A stretch of 64,000 nt of DNA from Thalassia testudinum. Its lineage: Eukaryota; Streptophyta; Magnoliopsida; Alismatales; Hydrocharitaceae. The position numbers and the translations under genes were made by a program. Below the pieces are notes generated by a model. That model did not search any database and was not told where the DNA came from. It was given only the letters and a program-made list of their open reading frames with translations. The stretch spans positions 40,858,001 through 40,922,000 of the forward strand of contig JAZHRO010000039.1 of NCBI GenBank assembly GCA_037157565.1, written 5' to 3'. This document shows, in pieces, positions 24,340 through 38,000 of this stretch (position 1 is its first letter; each line of letters starts with the position of its first letter).

Positions 24340-25210
24340 AGGGAAGGAAAATGCTTCTATCAAGACTGACCCATGGGCTTAACAATAAATGACAAATAGC
24401 CTCCCAAGGCCCAGTAAGTCATTCAAACAGTACTCTACGAGTAAAATGTTCAAACTTGCAGACCTGTCTTGGCACAGGTAGGCGAATGAAGTTCATCTGG
24501 TTATAACCTTGCATCCACCTATGGTGAGTTGGTGGATGTATTGACTCAGGCAAACCCCTCTTGACAAGTCAAGGCTTGCTCGACCAGCTAGGCTTACCCA
24601 AGAAGCCAAAGTTTACCTGGCAAGACAAGCTTAATCAACAAGACAAGTATGACGGATAAGCTAAGTCTTCCCAACAAATTAGGTGGATTCATGAGTGGAA
24701 TTAAACTCAAGTTGCCCTAAAGGATAGATGGAGTGTATTCACTTCTCACCTTACAAATAGGTGGGATTTTTTCCTGATACATTTGTCGACAAAGTACTGT
24801 CATTATTATACCAACGATTCCAAGATTTCAGGAGTTGTGACTACATGGTGGTTATCCCAAATAAGCCAGTCGTGTGGCCATGATCTCCACTACCTGAGCA
24901 TCACACAGTAGGCCACATGGATTACTGAAGTGTGTAACTCATAAATACTGGAAACCCTCAGGAAAGAAGGGCACACTCACATAGAGTAAGAGAGTTTCTA
25001 TTGTGATTTGTATTCAAACCCCTACTTAGTGTTATTTGAGAGTATTGCTATTCTCCCTGAATGTGCACCATTCATGGTGGAGTTGAGTAACCAACTCTCT
25101 TGTCTGTTGAGTGTGTGATTGTTTTATCAATTGGACTTACTATTATTTCTGAACCCAACTAGAGCCCAACTACGTAGGTCTCAATCGATGGTTTTCGTGT
25201 ATATTTCAAA
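24340..25210. repeat. Possible LTR remnant
   Basis: Contains a cluster of short related words around 24540-24680 (GACAAG, AAGCTTA, CTCGACCAGCTAGGCTTACC) and then text in the style of an R-U5 region (AGAGAGTTTCTATTGTGATTTG, CCCAACTACGTAGGTCTCAATC). No LTR boundary or partner was found, so this is a weak call. Confidence 0.25.
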
Positions 25211-26027
25211 TTTATCTCATATCAACAACTAAAAGTATACAATTCATCTCAAACTTTTCATTTGCTATCTATCCTAAATTCTTAAGAGGGTTGGGGTTTG
25301 AACTTAAGACTATGGGAAAGCAGGCTTATGATATCAACCATCTACCTTTATCTTGATGTGTATTTAGGTGAACAATTTTTTCAAGAAGGATAAATGTGGT
25401 GGCCATGAAAGTTTATTCCTTGACTTCTAGACGTATACGAAATGAGAGGTTACTATTGTACCAAGTCCCAATCCCTTACACCAATCCTCTTTCTTGAGAC
25501 AATGTTTATCTATTGAAATTGTGTTGTTTATGTTGCATTTGGATCTTTAAATCTCAGGTTCTAAAAATCTTGAGATAAAGTTCTCAATTCCAGAATTATC
25601 CAATTACAGAGAGAAGGGTGGAATGAACTTATCCCAATATTATGTGAAAAAATACCCATACCTAAACCTCCAAATATCTCATTTGACCCATATTTATCCC
25701 AATAGAAAAACTCTAGGATTCATATTTATTTCACAATTTAAAATATTATAAAATCAATCCTTCCATATCAGTCCCTCCAAACTAGCTGGAGCGGAAAGAT
25801 GAACCGTGGCAATTTCCTAGGCAAGCCCACACACCGACCTCTATTACACCCAAAAAGCAAAACCAAGAGGGCTCAACTGCAAGTTACCAACACAAATCTG
25901 AGATCTCAGGCCGCAGGAAGGAACCGCCGGAGTAGTAGTGCCAACAGCACCACCAGCCAGCGAGAGAGCGAAACGGGAGCCACCGCCAGAGGATTCGCCA
26001 TCCTCGAGAGGAGGGGTGAGCGCAGAG
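25211..26027 (+). other. COG6 upstream region
   Basis: AT-rich to about 25790, then GC-rich towards the COG6 start. TTATAAAATC near 25747-25756 is a possible TATA element, about 280 bp before the ATG. Open frames at 25799-26362 (+) and 25884-26615 (-) are GC-driven shadows of exon 1. Confidence 0.4.
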
Positions 26028-29000
26028 ATGGCCTCGGGCGGCGGCGGCACGGTGGCGCTGGCGGCGGGTCTTTCGCGGAAGCTGAAGAAGGTTCTGGAGA
26101 CCCGGACGGACGGCCCCGAGCTCCTCTCCTCCCTCTCCACCCTCTCCAACTTCTACGCCGAGAACACCCCGAGGGCCCGCCGCAACCTCAAGTCCACCAT
26201 CGAGCGCCGCTCCCTCTCCCTCAACGACGAGTTCCTCCTCGTCTCCCTCCCCGTCCAGCAGGCCCTCGACAGGCTCGAGGACGAGGTCAACGCCCTCTCC
26301 CACTGCTGCGATCTGTGAGATCCCCATCCCCCCTCGATCATAAAACCCTTTCCCTTCCTTAGAATCCGGATAGATGCACTTGATGCGAGATTCGGAGGAT
26401 CCCGCAGGATCGAGAAGGCGCTGGGGAGCTGTAGCGAGAAGACGGGGGACATAATCGCGACTACGGAGAGGCTGAATCAGGAGTTGGACGTCACGACGCA
26501 GAGGCAGGATATCGTCTCCTGCTTCCTGCGGGATTACCAGCTGTCCAACGAGGAGGTTGGCCGATGGCGCGCTTGCTTTATTTACTTCTGTTTGTATCCA
26601 CTCGTCTGGAACCATTGGATTGGATCGGGATAGGATCTACCCTCAAGAAGAGTTTTTTTTTTCCTCTTCGTGTTAATTGGGACTATATGATTGGGTGTCC
26701 AGATGGGGAGTACGTTTACGGCTTACCCTGCACTAAATGATGCAGATAGCTGCACTGAGGGAGGAGGAGATGAGTGAGAGCTTCTTCAAGGCGCTGTCTC
26801 ATGTCCAGGAGATTCACGCCAACTGCAAGACCTTGCTCCGTACCCATCACCAGGTGGGTTTCTTCTATGGTTGTATCCGTTCTGATTGAGAGCGCTTGCT
26901 CTTATGAGTTTGTGGGCATTCAAATCTGTTGGCATCGAGGCCTACGTTTGGAATGTAAGTGGATTGTGAGGAAAAAAAAAGGCTTTCTGATCTGGGGATC
27001 TGGAGTGTTACTTGAGGGTGTTAAAAAGCAATCTTTTGCAGTGTATGGTCTTCCTTCACGCTGCGGTGTGGTTCGTAGCCAGAAAAAAAATTTACGCATG
27101 GATTGAGAAGGAGCTTCTAATCTTGTTTTGGTTCCTACTTGTGGATGCATTGCAGGTGACTGGAATTAGAATTTCTAGGATCGAGAGGAAAAAGGGCAAG
27201 AAGTTGTCATTCCAACCTCTGATGGAATTGAAAGGATCATTGAGATGACACTAGAATAACCTTATCAAAGAGCTTCCATGTAACCTTACTTCCTTAATTG
27301 TTCCCAACTGATTCATTTTTGGATAACCAAACTTGACTCATATGTCCTACTGTCTCTGTCCTAGTAAAAAAAGAAGGGAGAAAAGAACATATGCTCTTAT
27401 ATGCATGGGGATCATCAAGAGCACCAAGTTGAGCTTTCAGTTTCTCAAAAGAAAAGGTTTAGATTAGAAATATTTTTCTTTGAGAAGGACAAAACTTGAG
27501 TCTGTGTTGCCATTCATATACAAATCATTATCATTTATAATCCATCATTGGAGATCTCTAAAGGGCGTAGAGTTACATTGTTTGCCCTCTTTTCCTGAAT
27601 TTGTCTTACATTATGTAATTCTTTAGAGGATCGCCCATTCTTCCATTGTTTCAACTTTGAAAGGGCATCTATTTGACATTCAATCGAAGGTGATTTTTAT
27701 ATAAAGAAAACAATCTGTGGGAAGTACATCGCTTTGAAGCAACAAAGAGTTACCAAAAAAAAAGTTTTTTTGGACCATTAAATTTGAATTTCTGCCTTAA
27801 ATGGCTGATTTCTTGATAGGTTTTGACAATATGGATTAAGAGTCAAGAAATTGGACTTGAGTATGCAGCTTCTTAGGAAAAATCTTTCTGAAATTCTTTG
27901 CTTATTTTGTCTACTTGAAATCCTTGACTTGTTCTTTTCTTTTGTATGGATTACGATTGCCAATGGAGATTTTATTAAATAAAGAAGCTGATCTTAGTTT
28001 TTGCATTAACTGTGGTGGTTCCTTTCTGGTCAGCGTGCTGGTCTAGAGCTTATGGATATGATGGCTGTATACCAGGAAGGTGCTTATGAAAGATTGTGCA
28101 GGTGAGTGATTTTAGTTACTTCCATAGGGTTCTTGTTTTGCTTATGAGCTTGCCAAAGCCTTCCAATTGACATCTAAAGATCATAGGATCAAATACCGCA
28201 ACTGCTACCTTTACCCTTCTAAAAAACTTTTCAGCTTTTAGAGATGACAGCAATTGAGAGAATAGGGAAAATTATATTCTAGAATACGTTGCTGTCTCCA
28301 TTTGATATGAACTTCAGGTATAGCAAAATTAGTGTTAACTATTATTACAAGATATTACATAAACAATATCTAAACTATTCTGATTGGCCAAAGGTCATCA
28401 TAGATTTAAATAGAAAAGAGGAAAAATAACTTGCCCTTATTTTATGGACCCTAGATCAAATTAGCCCTTGTAATTTCAACTCACACCATTTGGCTTTCCA
28501 CTCGAGAGAAAAGATCCACCAGCAATTGGTCTGTCAATCTCCCCAAGTTACTTTGGGGTATTCATGAGACGCTGCTTGTGCTGTTGGAAAACCTGCCTGG
28601 TTTCACCCACTGCTCATCAATCCTCTCCACACTATTTACACTTAGTTTGCTCTGACCATTCAAGAATTCATCTTCAAGCTTGTTAATAGAATTCCTGTTC
28701 TGCCCTAGTTGATTGGGGATTCGTTAGAAACCTCAACAACCTTACACAAATCTCAAATCCCATATGACCTCAGCACTACGTGGGCATGGTTGAGTAATCC
28801 CTCCCAAGATTCATGGTAGCACAATATCTCAGGTGGCTCTTAACGAACAGCTTGATGCACCGTTTCCCTTCAACACTTTGAAAATGCTCCATGAAATGAC
28901 CCTATCATCTCTACCCTGGAACTATCAGATCACCTCAAAGATGCCTTGGGTATCTAGGGGTCTTGGATCGACCATAGACCCTACTCCATTTCCATAAGCA

Positions 29001-32000
29001 GAAAACATTAACTGTCTGCCTTCCAGTTGGACACTAAGGGCCTGTTTGGCAATGGGCTTAAGGGAGTTTTTTTCCCAACCCACGGTTTTGTTCAAGTTTT
29101 TCCTATCATTTCAACACAAACTCCTATATAATTACTTCCAATCATTTCAATCAAATCACAATAACATTTACTCTCACTTTTACTATTAAAAAATATTCAC
29201 TACATCCTCCATTCTCACTTTTAATAGTAAACAAATACCCACTAACATTCTCCACTCCCACTTATACTATTAAACAAATATTCACTAATATCACATCATT
29301 ACACTGTTAACATATGTTATTTGTGTTTTGTTTGTACGGTTCTTTTGGGTTTTTAGCTCCTTAGGGGCACTACTGTATTATTACTCTTTTGGTCTCTCTC
29401 TCTCTCTATATATAAGAGAGCCTAGGGTTTCCAATAAGGACTTGAATCATTTCAACCAATTTGGTCTCAGAGCATCAGTTATAGACTGTGGCTCTAGGTA
29501 TCCCACCCCTAAGACCTCCAAACCCTACCACCCCATGCCCTCTCCTTCTCTCTCCCTTACTAGCAGTGACGCACCACCGGCGGCGCTCCAGCGGCGGTGT
29601 GTGGCGGCACACGTGCGTGGCAGCACATCTGCAATACCGAACAACGGTGTTGGGTAGTGCAGCAGCGGCCTCGCGCGCTTGACACGGTGCAACAGTGATG
29701 GTGCTACATGACGGCGCAACGCGGCTACCAATGGCACAACGCAATTTGCGACAGCGCTGTGCGGTCAGAAGCCACGTGCAACGACAATGCTCCTGCTATG
29801 AGGGTTTTGTGGCCCCTTTCCAAGGCTACTTCTCTTCAGATTGCAGGGAGAGAGACACGTCCCCTTGGGGCCGTCTGGGGTGTCCTCCCTGCATCCGGGT
29901 TGGGCCAATGCTCGTTCAAGGGGCCCTTCTGCGAAGATGCAGGTTTGAGTGCATCTGGTTTCAGATCTATTGATGATTTCTTGGTTATAGAAGTATTATT
30001 GAGGCTTTTGGATTGCGAAGATGGCTTCAAATGATCAATCCGAGGTGACGTCAAGCTCTCTTTTAGACACTGAGGTACTTAGAAGTCCATTCTTCGGTCC
30101 CGTCATCAAGTTAGATGAGACCAACTATTCGCAGTGGTTCCAGACTTTCCTCATGACTATCAAGGGTCATGGGAAGAGCCTCATCCTTATGGATCTGGAG
30201 CCTGTAAACAAGACTGGTGCAAATGCCAACTTGGACAAAGATAATGCTATGGTCTTTGCATGGCTCATGCAGACAATTATTCCCTGAATGGGGGATGAGA
30301 TCATATATTATGCCACAACGAAAGAGATGTGGGAGTTCTTGCATGAGACTTACATGCCGAGAACTCCGCACAGGTTTTTCAAGTCTTCTCTTATTTATTC
30401 TACTTGCGTCGGGAAGGATGCATACTGCCACAGTACTATTCTCTCCTGAAGGGAATGCTGGAGAGGCATCACTCCTATCTGTCGGGGTGTGCCTGTGAGT
30501 CCTGGAAGAGCTTTAGGAGACACTTGGCAGTGCCCCTTTTCTTAGCAGGTCTTGGACTTGAGTATACGGCAGCCAGAGATTAGATTCTCTCCGCTCTGGA
30601 GCTTCCTACCCTAGAGGAGGCCTATAGTAGACTCAGCAGAGTTTCAATGCGTACTCTTGCTGTTGACTTTGGTACTTAGACGTTCGCACTTATTGTGATC
30701 CCTGGATATGGTAGGAGTGTTCCTCTTCTTACACGTGGTCGTGGACGCGGACATTCTTCTGGTACACGCACCAGGACTCCGTGTACCTACTGTTGTAGAC
30801 TTGGCCACTCAGAGGCTACATCCTGACAGAAGTATGGTAGGCCACCTGTGGCCAATCAAGTAGCCAAGATCACAGATGGAGTTCCCTCCAGTCCTGATGT
30901 TAGTTCCCTGAGCACAGAGAGTGAGATCTTGCGGCAACAGATTGCTCAGTTGACTCGGGCTTCTTCTTCTCAGTCTCTAAATACTACAGCTATTGCCACC
31001 TCTTCTGAGGCACCTGCGACTGGTATGTCATTACTCTTGTCATCTGGTGATTAGTTAATTGATTCTAGTACATCCAAGCACCTATGTGGCGGCATGGACT
31101 CTTTCTCTTAGTTAGCACCAGTTACACCAGTCAGGATTGTACAGGTAGTAGACAGTAGACATTTACCACTTGTTGACAAGGGAGATTATGTCTTTATCTC
31201 ATACCTTGGGACTGACAGATGTTTTCTATGTGTGTGATTTTCCTTTGAGTTTACTATCTGTTAGTAATATTACTAGATATCTGAACTATTGAGCTATATT
31301 TGATGCGTCTTCTTGTATCTTTTAGCATAAGTTCACTGGGAAGACGATTGGTTGAGGGTGTGAGGAACAGGGGGTGTGTCGTCTGAGCCATACTATTGTT
31401 GCCGCTTCCACTACCTAAGGCCTTGCTTCTGCTGGATCTCTTCTTCAATGGCATCATCGTCTTGGCCACTTGCCTATTGATTGCCTCAGACATGTTTTGT
31501 TGCACATACCCTCCACTACTACTCTCACCTGTGATGCTTATCAGCTGGGCAAGCACACAGGGTTAGTTTTTCCAGTTCTACTTCACTTTCTTCTGTTGTT
31601 ACATTTGATTTAATTCATATGGATGTTTGGGATCCTAGTTATACTCCCAATCGACTTAGGAATAGATATTATCTTGTTTTAGTGGATGATTTTTCTCGTG
31701 TTTCCTGGATGTTTCTTTGAATAATAAGTCAAATTTGGGATAAATTATTGAGAATTTTATTAAAGAAATAAAACTTAGCATTCTTGTTTGGCGAAATATT
31801 TTCGGTCTGATAATATCTTAGAGTTTTGTACTACTTACTTGCGCACTTTCTTTTCTAGTTGCGGCATTATCTATAAGACCGCGAGCCCTCACATCTCTCA
31901 TCAAAATGGTGTTGCTGAGAGGAAATATCACAATATTCTTAATGTTGCTCATACTTTATTGATTTACTACTCGGTCCCCTCTTTTTACTGGGGTGACGTT

Positions 32001-35000
32001 TTGATTGCTTGCTTTTTGATCAATAGGATGCCTAATGCTGCTTTACATGAATGTATTTCATTGCATGTTATGTATCTTGATAGACCCTTATTTCACGTCA
32101 CCCCTCAGACTTTTGGTTGTATTACAATTGTCCACCTGTTGGGACTGAGTCGGGATGAACTAGCACCGAGAGTAGTTAAGTGTGTTTTCCTTAGGTATAC
32201 TTGGACGCAAAAAGGGTATTGATGTTTTGATCATGTTACTTCTCGGCACTTTATTTCGATGGATGTTACGTTTCATTGGGCGATACCTTTCTTTTTTACT
32301 TATGCTCCTTAGATGCCTTCTGAGAGTGATATGACACTTATGCCATTTACATCCATTGGCTTTGGGAGTTTTTCCGAGATTCATGTCTCTACTACACCAC
32401 CTGCTACGTAACCCTTTCCTCGTCTGATTGAGCCACTTCAGACATATGTCTGCCCTCATACTACTTATCAAGGCCCCCCACCATTGCCTTCACCATTGGC
32501 TTCTCAGGTGAGTCCTTAAGACACCGACGTGTGTTTACCATATTCTGATCACAGGAACAAGACAGATGATATGACAGGAGATGATCTAGATCTTCCGATA
32601 GCCATTCGGAAGAGACCATGGACTTGCACCACTTGCCCCACGGCTGGGGCACTAGCTACTGACGAGTTAGCCCTTGGGTTTGCAGGATTCACTCAAACGT
32701 TGGCTATTACTCAGATTTCAGCGATTCATTATGAGGCTATGCTTGATTCGAAGTGGCGGGCAACCATATAGGATGAGATGTCAGCTCTTAGAGGCTGTAG
32801 GACCTGGGAGCTCACTCTACTTCCTGATGGTGCTACACTTGTTGGCTGCCATTAGGTGTTCACTGTGAAGTTCAACCCAGATGGAGGTATTGCCAGATAC
32901 AAAGTATGCCTCGTGGCAAAGGACCTTACTTAAACTTATGGGATGGACTTCTTTGACACGTTTTCACTAGTTGTCAGACTTCCTACGGTATGAGTGCTGG
33001 TCGCAGTGGTAGTTCAACTAGATTGGTCTTTGCATCAGTTAGATGTGAAGAATGCCTTCCTCTATTGTGATCTCCAAGAGGAAGTCTACATGCAGCAGCC
33101 ACCTGGCTTTGAGGCTTAGAGGGAGTGTGTATGCTGACTACAGAAGGCCATCTATAGCCTTAAGCAGGGTCCTAGAGCCTGGTTCTAGAGGTTGTTACAG
33201 GTTGTAGAGGCAGCTGGATTCAGGATATCGATAGCTGATTTTTCTTTCTTTGTCAGGAGGATTGGGCGAGGTACTGCGGTACTTCTTATTTATGTTGATG
33301 ATTTAATTGTCACAGGAGATGATGAGCAGGGTATTGTTGAGATTAAGCGCATTCTAATAGAGCAGTTTGTCATGAATGACTTGGGAGCTTTACGATATTT
33401 TCTTGATATTGAAGTTGCTTGCAGCAAAAAGAGCGTAGTCTTGTCCCAGAGGAAGTATGCATTGGACATCTTGCATGAGGTGGATATGCTTGGGGCCAAG
33501 GAGACCAACATTCTTATGGACCTCAAGATGCCACTTTATAATGAGAATGCACGGTTAGTGTACAACAGGCAGTACAGGCAGCTTGTGGACAAACTGTTAT
33601 ATCTCACCATCACGAGGCCTAATATCTCATTTGCGGTGAGGAGATTGAGTCAGTTCATGGCCAAGCTAACACGTCCACTGGGATGCAGCGTTGATGGTGC
33701 TCTGGTACATCAAGAAGGCTCATAGGAAGGGCCTCCTCTTCTCCAAGGGATCTTCTATGACCTTGGTTGGCTATTCTGATGCGGATTATGCTGGATGTCA
33801 CGTGGACTGCAAATACACTACTGGGGTTTGCACTTTTTTGGTAGAGAATTTGATCACGTGGAGGAGCAAGAAACATGACATAATTGCAAGGTCCAGTGTC
33901 GAGTCTAAGTACAGAGCCATGGCTCAGATGATTGCATAGATGATGTAGATCGGGTTCCTACTTACTGAGTTGCAGATACAGTTCTCTAGCCCATTGAAGA
34001 TGCGGTGTGATAACAGAGTAGGCACCTTCATTGCCAACAACCCAACATTTCACGAGAAAATGAAGCATGTTAAGGATGACTTCTATTATACCAGGGACAT
34101 TCAGAAGGGGTTGGTATATACCACACCAGTCACATCTGAGGAGCAGATTGCAGATATTTTTACTAAGTGCTTGGCTAGATCCTTGTTTGATTTATGTATA
34201 TCCAAGCTGAGCATGAGGGAGAGTGTTAGCATATGTTATTTGTGTTGTGTTTGTACGGTTCTTTTGGATTTTTAGTTCCTCAGGGATACTATTGTACTTT
34301 TACCCTTTTGGTCTCTCTCTATATAAGAGAGCCTAGGGTTTTCAATAAGGGATTGAATCAACAATTTACAATAATCATTTTAACCATCTACTTAATCCTT
34401 TCTTTATTTCACCATCTAAACAAACATCCATCCTCACTTATTTTAACCTATCTGTATCTTATCTACCCTCCAAACGGAGCCTAAGAGAAGAAGGGCAATC
34501 ACTTACTGTGAAAACCTGAACCAGCCGGTTCGTAATTGAAGGACAAAAAGAATCTGCTATTAAGAAGGGCGATAAACCTCCAACACTCAGAGAAAAGCAC
34601 AGAAGAGTGCTTGCACATCATTATTTGTCACTTGGTTGAATTTCTTTTAGATCGGGTTACAATCAAACTTATCTGAGTATAGGTGTTTTTTACCTCCCCA
34701 CGTGGGCAAAAGTAAACAATGATTCATTTGAACTCGCACTTAATAGAAAAAAGTAAAAGGTATCTAGAGGGAAATGACCCTATTCCTTCCGTCGCCCTAG
34801 GATGAAAAAGGTGATCTTGTGGTCTTGGTTTGTGAAGATGTCATTATCTGCTTCCATTTCCTAAACTTGTGCTGAAGTGAGATGAGATGTATGGATTCTC
34901 CATAAGAGAGGAGCCATGATGGCTCCCTCCAAACAACCCGGATCCTATGAGTAAATAGAAATTAGAAAATTAGATCCATCTTGGATTTCACCCGAATCAT

Positions 35001-38000
35001 TTGTAGCAAGTCATTATTCCTGCGATTCAGGCATTCTTAAGAAAATCATGAGTGGTGAAATCTTTTCTCTGTTTCAAGAGAAAGATGGCTTAAGAGAATC
35101 GTTCAATATTTTCCTTCTTTCTTTATTTTTTGATAGGTGAAAGGTGGGCTACTCAAGGTCAGTACTCAGTAGAATGGTTCAATTCTGTTACTCATTTCAA
35201 GTATATCTGCTCCAAGCCTACTTGCATGTGCCATGTGCTTGATTTCAACTTAGTCTGTGTGGTATGTATATAGTCAAGTCTAATGTTTGGTGTTGTTGTC
35301 AAGACTCCTGATTTCAAGTTTCATTAGAATTTATGGCTACGGTTTATTTCTTTATACAATTAACAGAGGTCAATATGCACGTGGTCTAGACACCTAATTT
35401 TCAAGTGTCTTTAGAATTTATGGCTACAGTTTATTTCTTTATGCAATTAACAGAGGTTAATATGTATGTGGAGATTTCGGTTGAATGTATTGCAGCCATT
35501 GATTTGGACTGGTGGCTGAATTTGTCACTTCCGGTGCATTTGAAAACCAATATAAACCCTGCACACACATTGCATTTGGAAACCAATATAAACCCTGCAC
35601 ACATACGTGGTCTTAAATGCTTGCTCCTAAATTACTACTCTTCTCTTCTATTCTCAAATATTTATGGCTCAATTTTCTGAAGTTTCATGCCTATATTCCC
35701 TTCTTTATGCAATCTTAAATAACCACTATTTGCTTCCCAAAATTTAGTGAACCTGCATATGTCAGTCTAGAAAACTGTAGATTTCTCTATTCAATTCATC
35801 CTAGAACTGACTCGGTATAGATCTCAGTGGAGACAAAGGATCCGTATACCAACCCCACTTATCACAGGAAAATGCTTTGATGTTATTTTTGTCGATGAAT
35901 TCAGCCTAAGGCCCCTTTTCCCCACAAAAAAATTCAACCTAAGGAGCAGAAATAGAACAACTTCCAAGAAACGTTTGACAAGGAATTCTTTGAGAAGAGA
36001 CAGCCTTAATAATGGTCATTTTCTAGACAACATACACACATGCCCTTGGATTCTTTCCATGTAAGGTTCTTGCAGAGTAGAGAGCTGAAGCAGAATGAAA
36101 TTGCATTTACATTGGTAGATGGGTTGGCATTTCTATGTTATGGTTGCTGGAATAGAATAGGTTTCTCTACTGCTAGCCAATAGTGGATATTGGGGTTGGA
36201 TCTGTGGAGCCACTGCTACCGTTGAAGGTGGTCATGGATAGATTCCTTTTGCTGACTCCAAGGAGGAGATAGAGTGCTGGAGTTAATCTCTCAATCCTTC
36301 ATTCCTTTCAAATTTTGAAGGGTCTATGGTATATTAGGCCCTCATTCCTCACCAACTGAAGCATTCAAGTGGTTGGGTGGTGGCTGTCTGCTAATAGGTC
36401 CTGTTGCTCTGCCAGATGAAGAGATGATAGTGTATCTCTATGGTCAAGGTGTGGAGGTCGCAGCTAAAGATTGCTGGTGGTGGTTTGAACAGGAAGGCTT
36501 ATACCAATGGGAGTTTGTGGGTGGAGGAGCATCAAAGGGGATTTGAGGGTGGAGTTCAATGGGGATTTTCTCTCTCTCTCTCTTTCTCTGTTTTTTTTTT
36601 GTAAAAGAGTTCAGTGGAGATTTTTTTTTTCCTTTTTTGAGAAGTGAAAGGGCAACTACTCGGATGATCAGATCATTAGCATTTCACTTCACTAGGCAAA
36701 TGATGTACTAACACATGTGAGATCTAATTATCCTTCCCCCATGATAAGGCTAGATATGAAGCACAATGTAAAGCATTGTTCAACATAATCCTTCAACCCC
36801 TTAAACTAAAACTGCATTCTGCTCTAGCCAAAGGGACTGAAGAGCAGCCACAAGGCTGGCCCTTCCAACCTTTGAAAAGTAGAGTGCTAACATCTTTGCA
36901 ACCCAAGACTTCCAGAAGTGCATGTTTGTAGAGGGCTTGGTCAACCATGTTTTGCAGGTCTTCTAAACTGGCTGGGGAAAATCACCTAAAAAGAATGTAT
37001 GCACACCGTTTCAACCCCTTTGCCCACATAAGCAACAAGAAAGGTGTACCATTGCCGCCAATCTTTCATGGAACTCCTTTATGACTAGTTTCTCCAACAT
37101 ATTTGCCAATTGAAATCATGAATATTCAATGGAAATGTAATGAATCTTCAGTGGACATCTAATCTTCAAAATTAACCTACAATCTGCAAGAGTGCACTAC
37201 CCTGAGCTGGAGAAGCCACCCTCAAATTTTTATTTTCCATCCGAACAAGGAAGGCCCCATCTTTCCAAACCATTGCAGCATCAGCATCTGTGGTACATAA
37301 ACTGCCCAAGGCCTGCAGCGGATATTAATGACCATCCACTCTTTCATCCAACATAATTGCAATGAAAGAAGGCATCCAGACCCCAGTCAATATCTCCATG
37401 ATGCATTTGGAGTTCAACAAGCAAGGCATCCCTGTTTCCCATCAAAGCAAAAAGATATGGGAATATATCACAAGCCTAAGTAAACAGGGTCAATTGCCCT
37501 TTCAAGACAAATATCTCCTTCCTTACCCAAGGAGGAGGACAGAGAAGGGTTCTACCTTATGGCAAAGTGCTTCAACCTCCTTCTAGAAGCCGAAGCATGT
37601 CTTGGAGCAGAGGTGCTTCCATTCAAGATAGATATCATAGTAGGAAACCATCACATTGGTTTATAAGTCTCCCCCTGCTCATCAAGACTCAAGAGGACAA
37701 CCTTCTTCATAAGTAAAGCTTCATTCATCATCTTCAAGTGGTTCATCCCAAGGCCCCCTTGTCAAAGGATCTGCACACTGCATCCCAAGCTACAAGAATA
37801 ATGATTCCCCTATGTCAGATGCAAACTCTTCTGAATTTCCGACAGAAATCCTTTATTAGCCTCTCCAACCTCTTTCCTACTTTTGCAAGCATCCTGAAGT
37901 TAAAACCTAGAGGAGGAAAGATAAACTCTACAAATCCTTAGCCACTCCAATTAGAGCATTTGTTTGATAATTTACTAAAGGGTGGTGGGGAAAGTATCCT

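Larger units (their letters stand above)
29305..34363 (+). mobile_element. Ty1/copia retrotransposon with both LTRs, in COG6 intron 4
   Basis: A 5' LTR (29305 to about 29458) and a 3' LTR (34224-34363) begin TGTTA(A/G)CATATGTTATTTGTG and share AAGAGAGCCTAGGGTTT near the end; LTR size is about 140-154 bp. A primer binding site, TTGGTCTCAGAGC, follows the 5' LTR and fits the initiator-Met type with one change. A polypurine tract (GAGGGAGAG) precedes the 3' LTR. Same strand as COG6. The left LTR is longer through a (TC)n expansion and small indels, and no clean 5-bp target duplication was found. The coding region is dead (see the polyprotein entry). Confidence 0.9.
29038..34481. mobile_element. 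Tourist-like MITE split by a nested copia retrotransposon
   Basis: The ends GGGCCTGTTTGG (29038) and CCAAACGGAGCC (to 34481) are near-perfect inverted repeats of the Tourist/PIF-Harbinger type, flanked by TAA at 29035-29037 and 34482-34484, the expected 3-bp duplication. The MITE parts (29038-29304 and 34364-34481, about 385 bp) are AT-rich and non-coding. The copia element at 29305-34363 sits between them, so the MITE inserted first. Confidence 0.8.
34485..36589 (+). other. COG6 intron 4, middle part
   Basis: No gene or transposon protein seen on either strand. Short duplications at 35322-35490 and 35540-35605 are listed separately. Confidence 0.55.

Noticed and set aside
25884..26615. 243-codon minus-strand frame over COG6 exons 1-2
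   Set aside because: Antisense shadow of GC-rich COG6 exons; the plus strand carries conserved, phase-matched exons.
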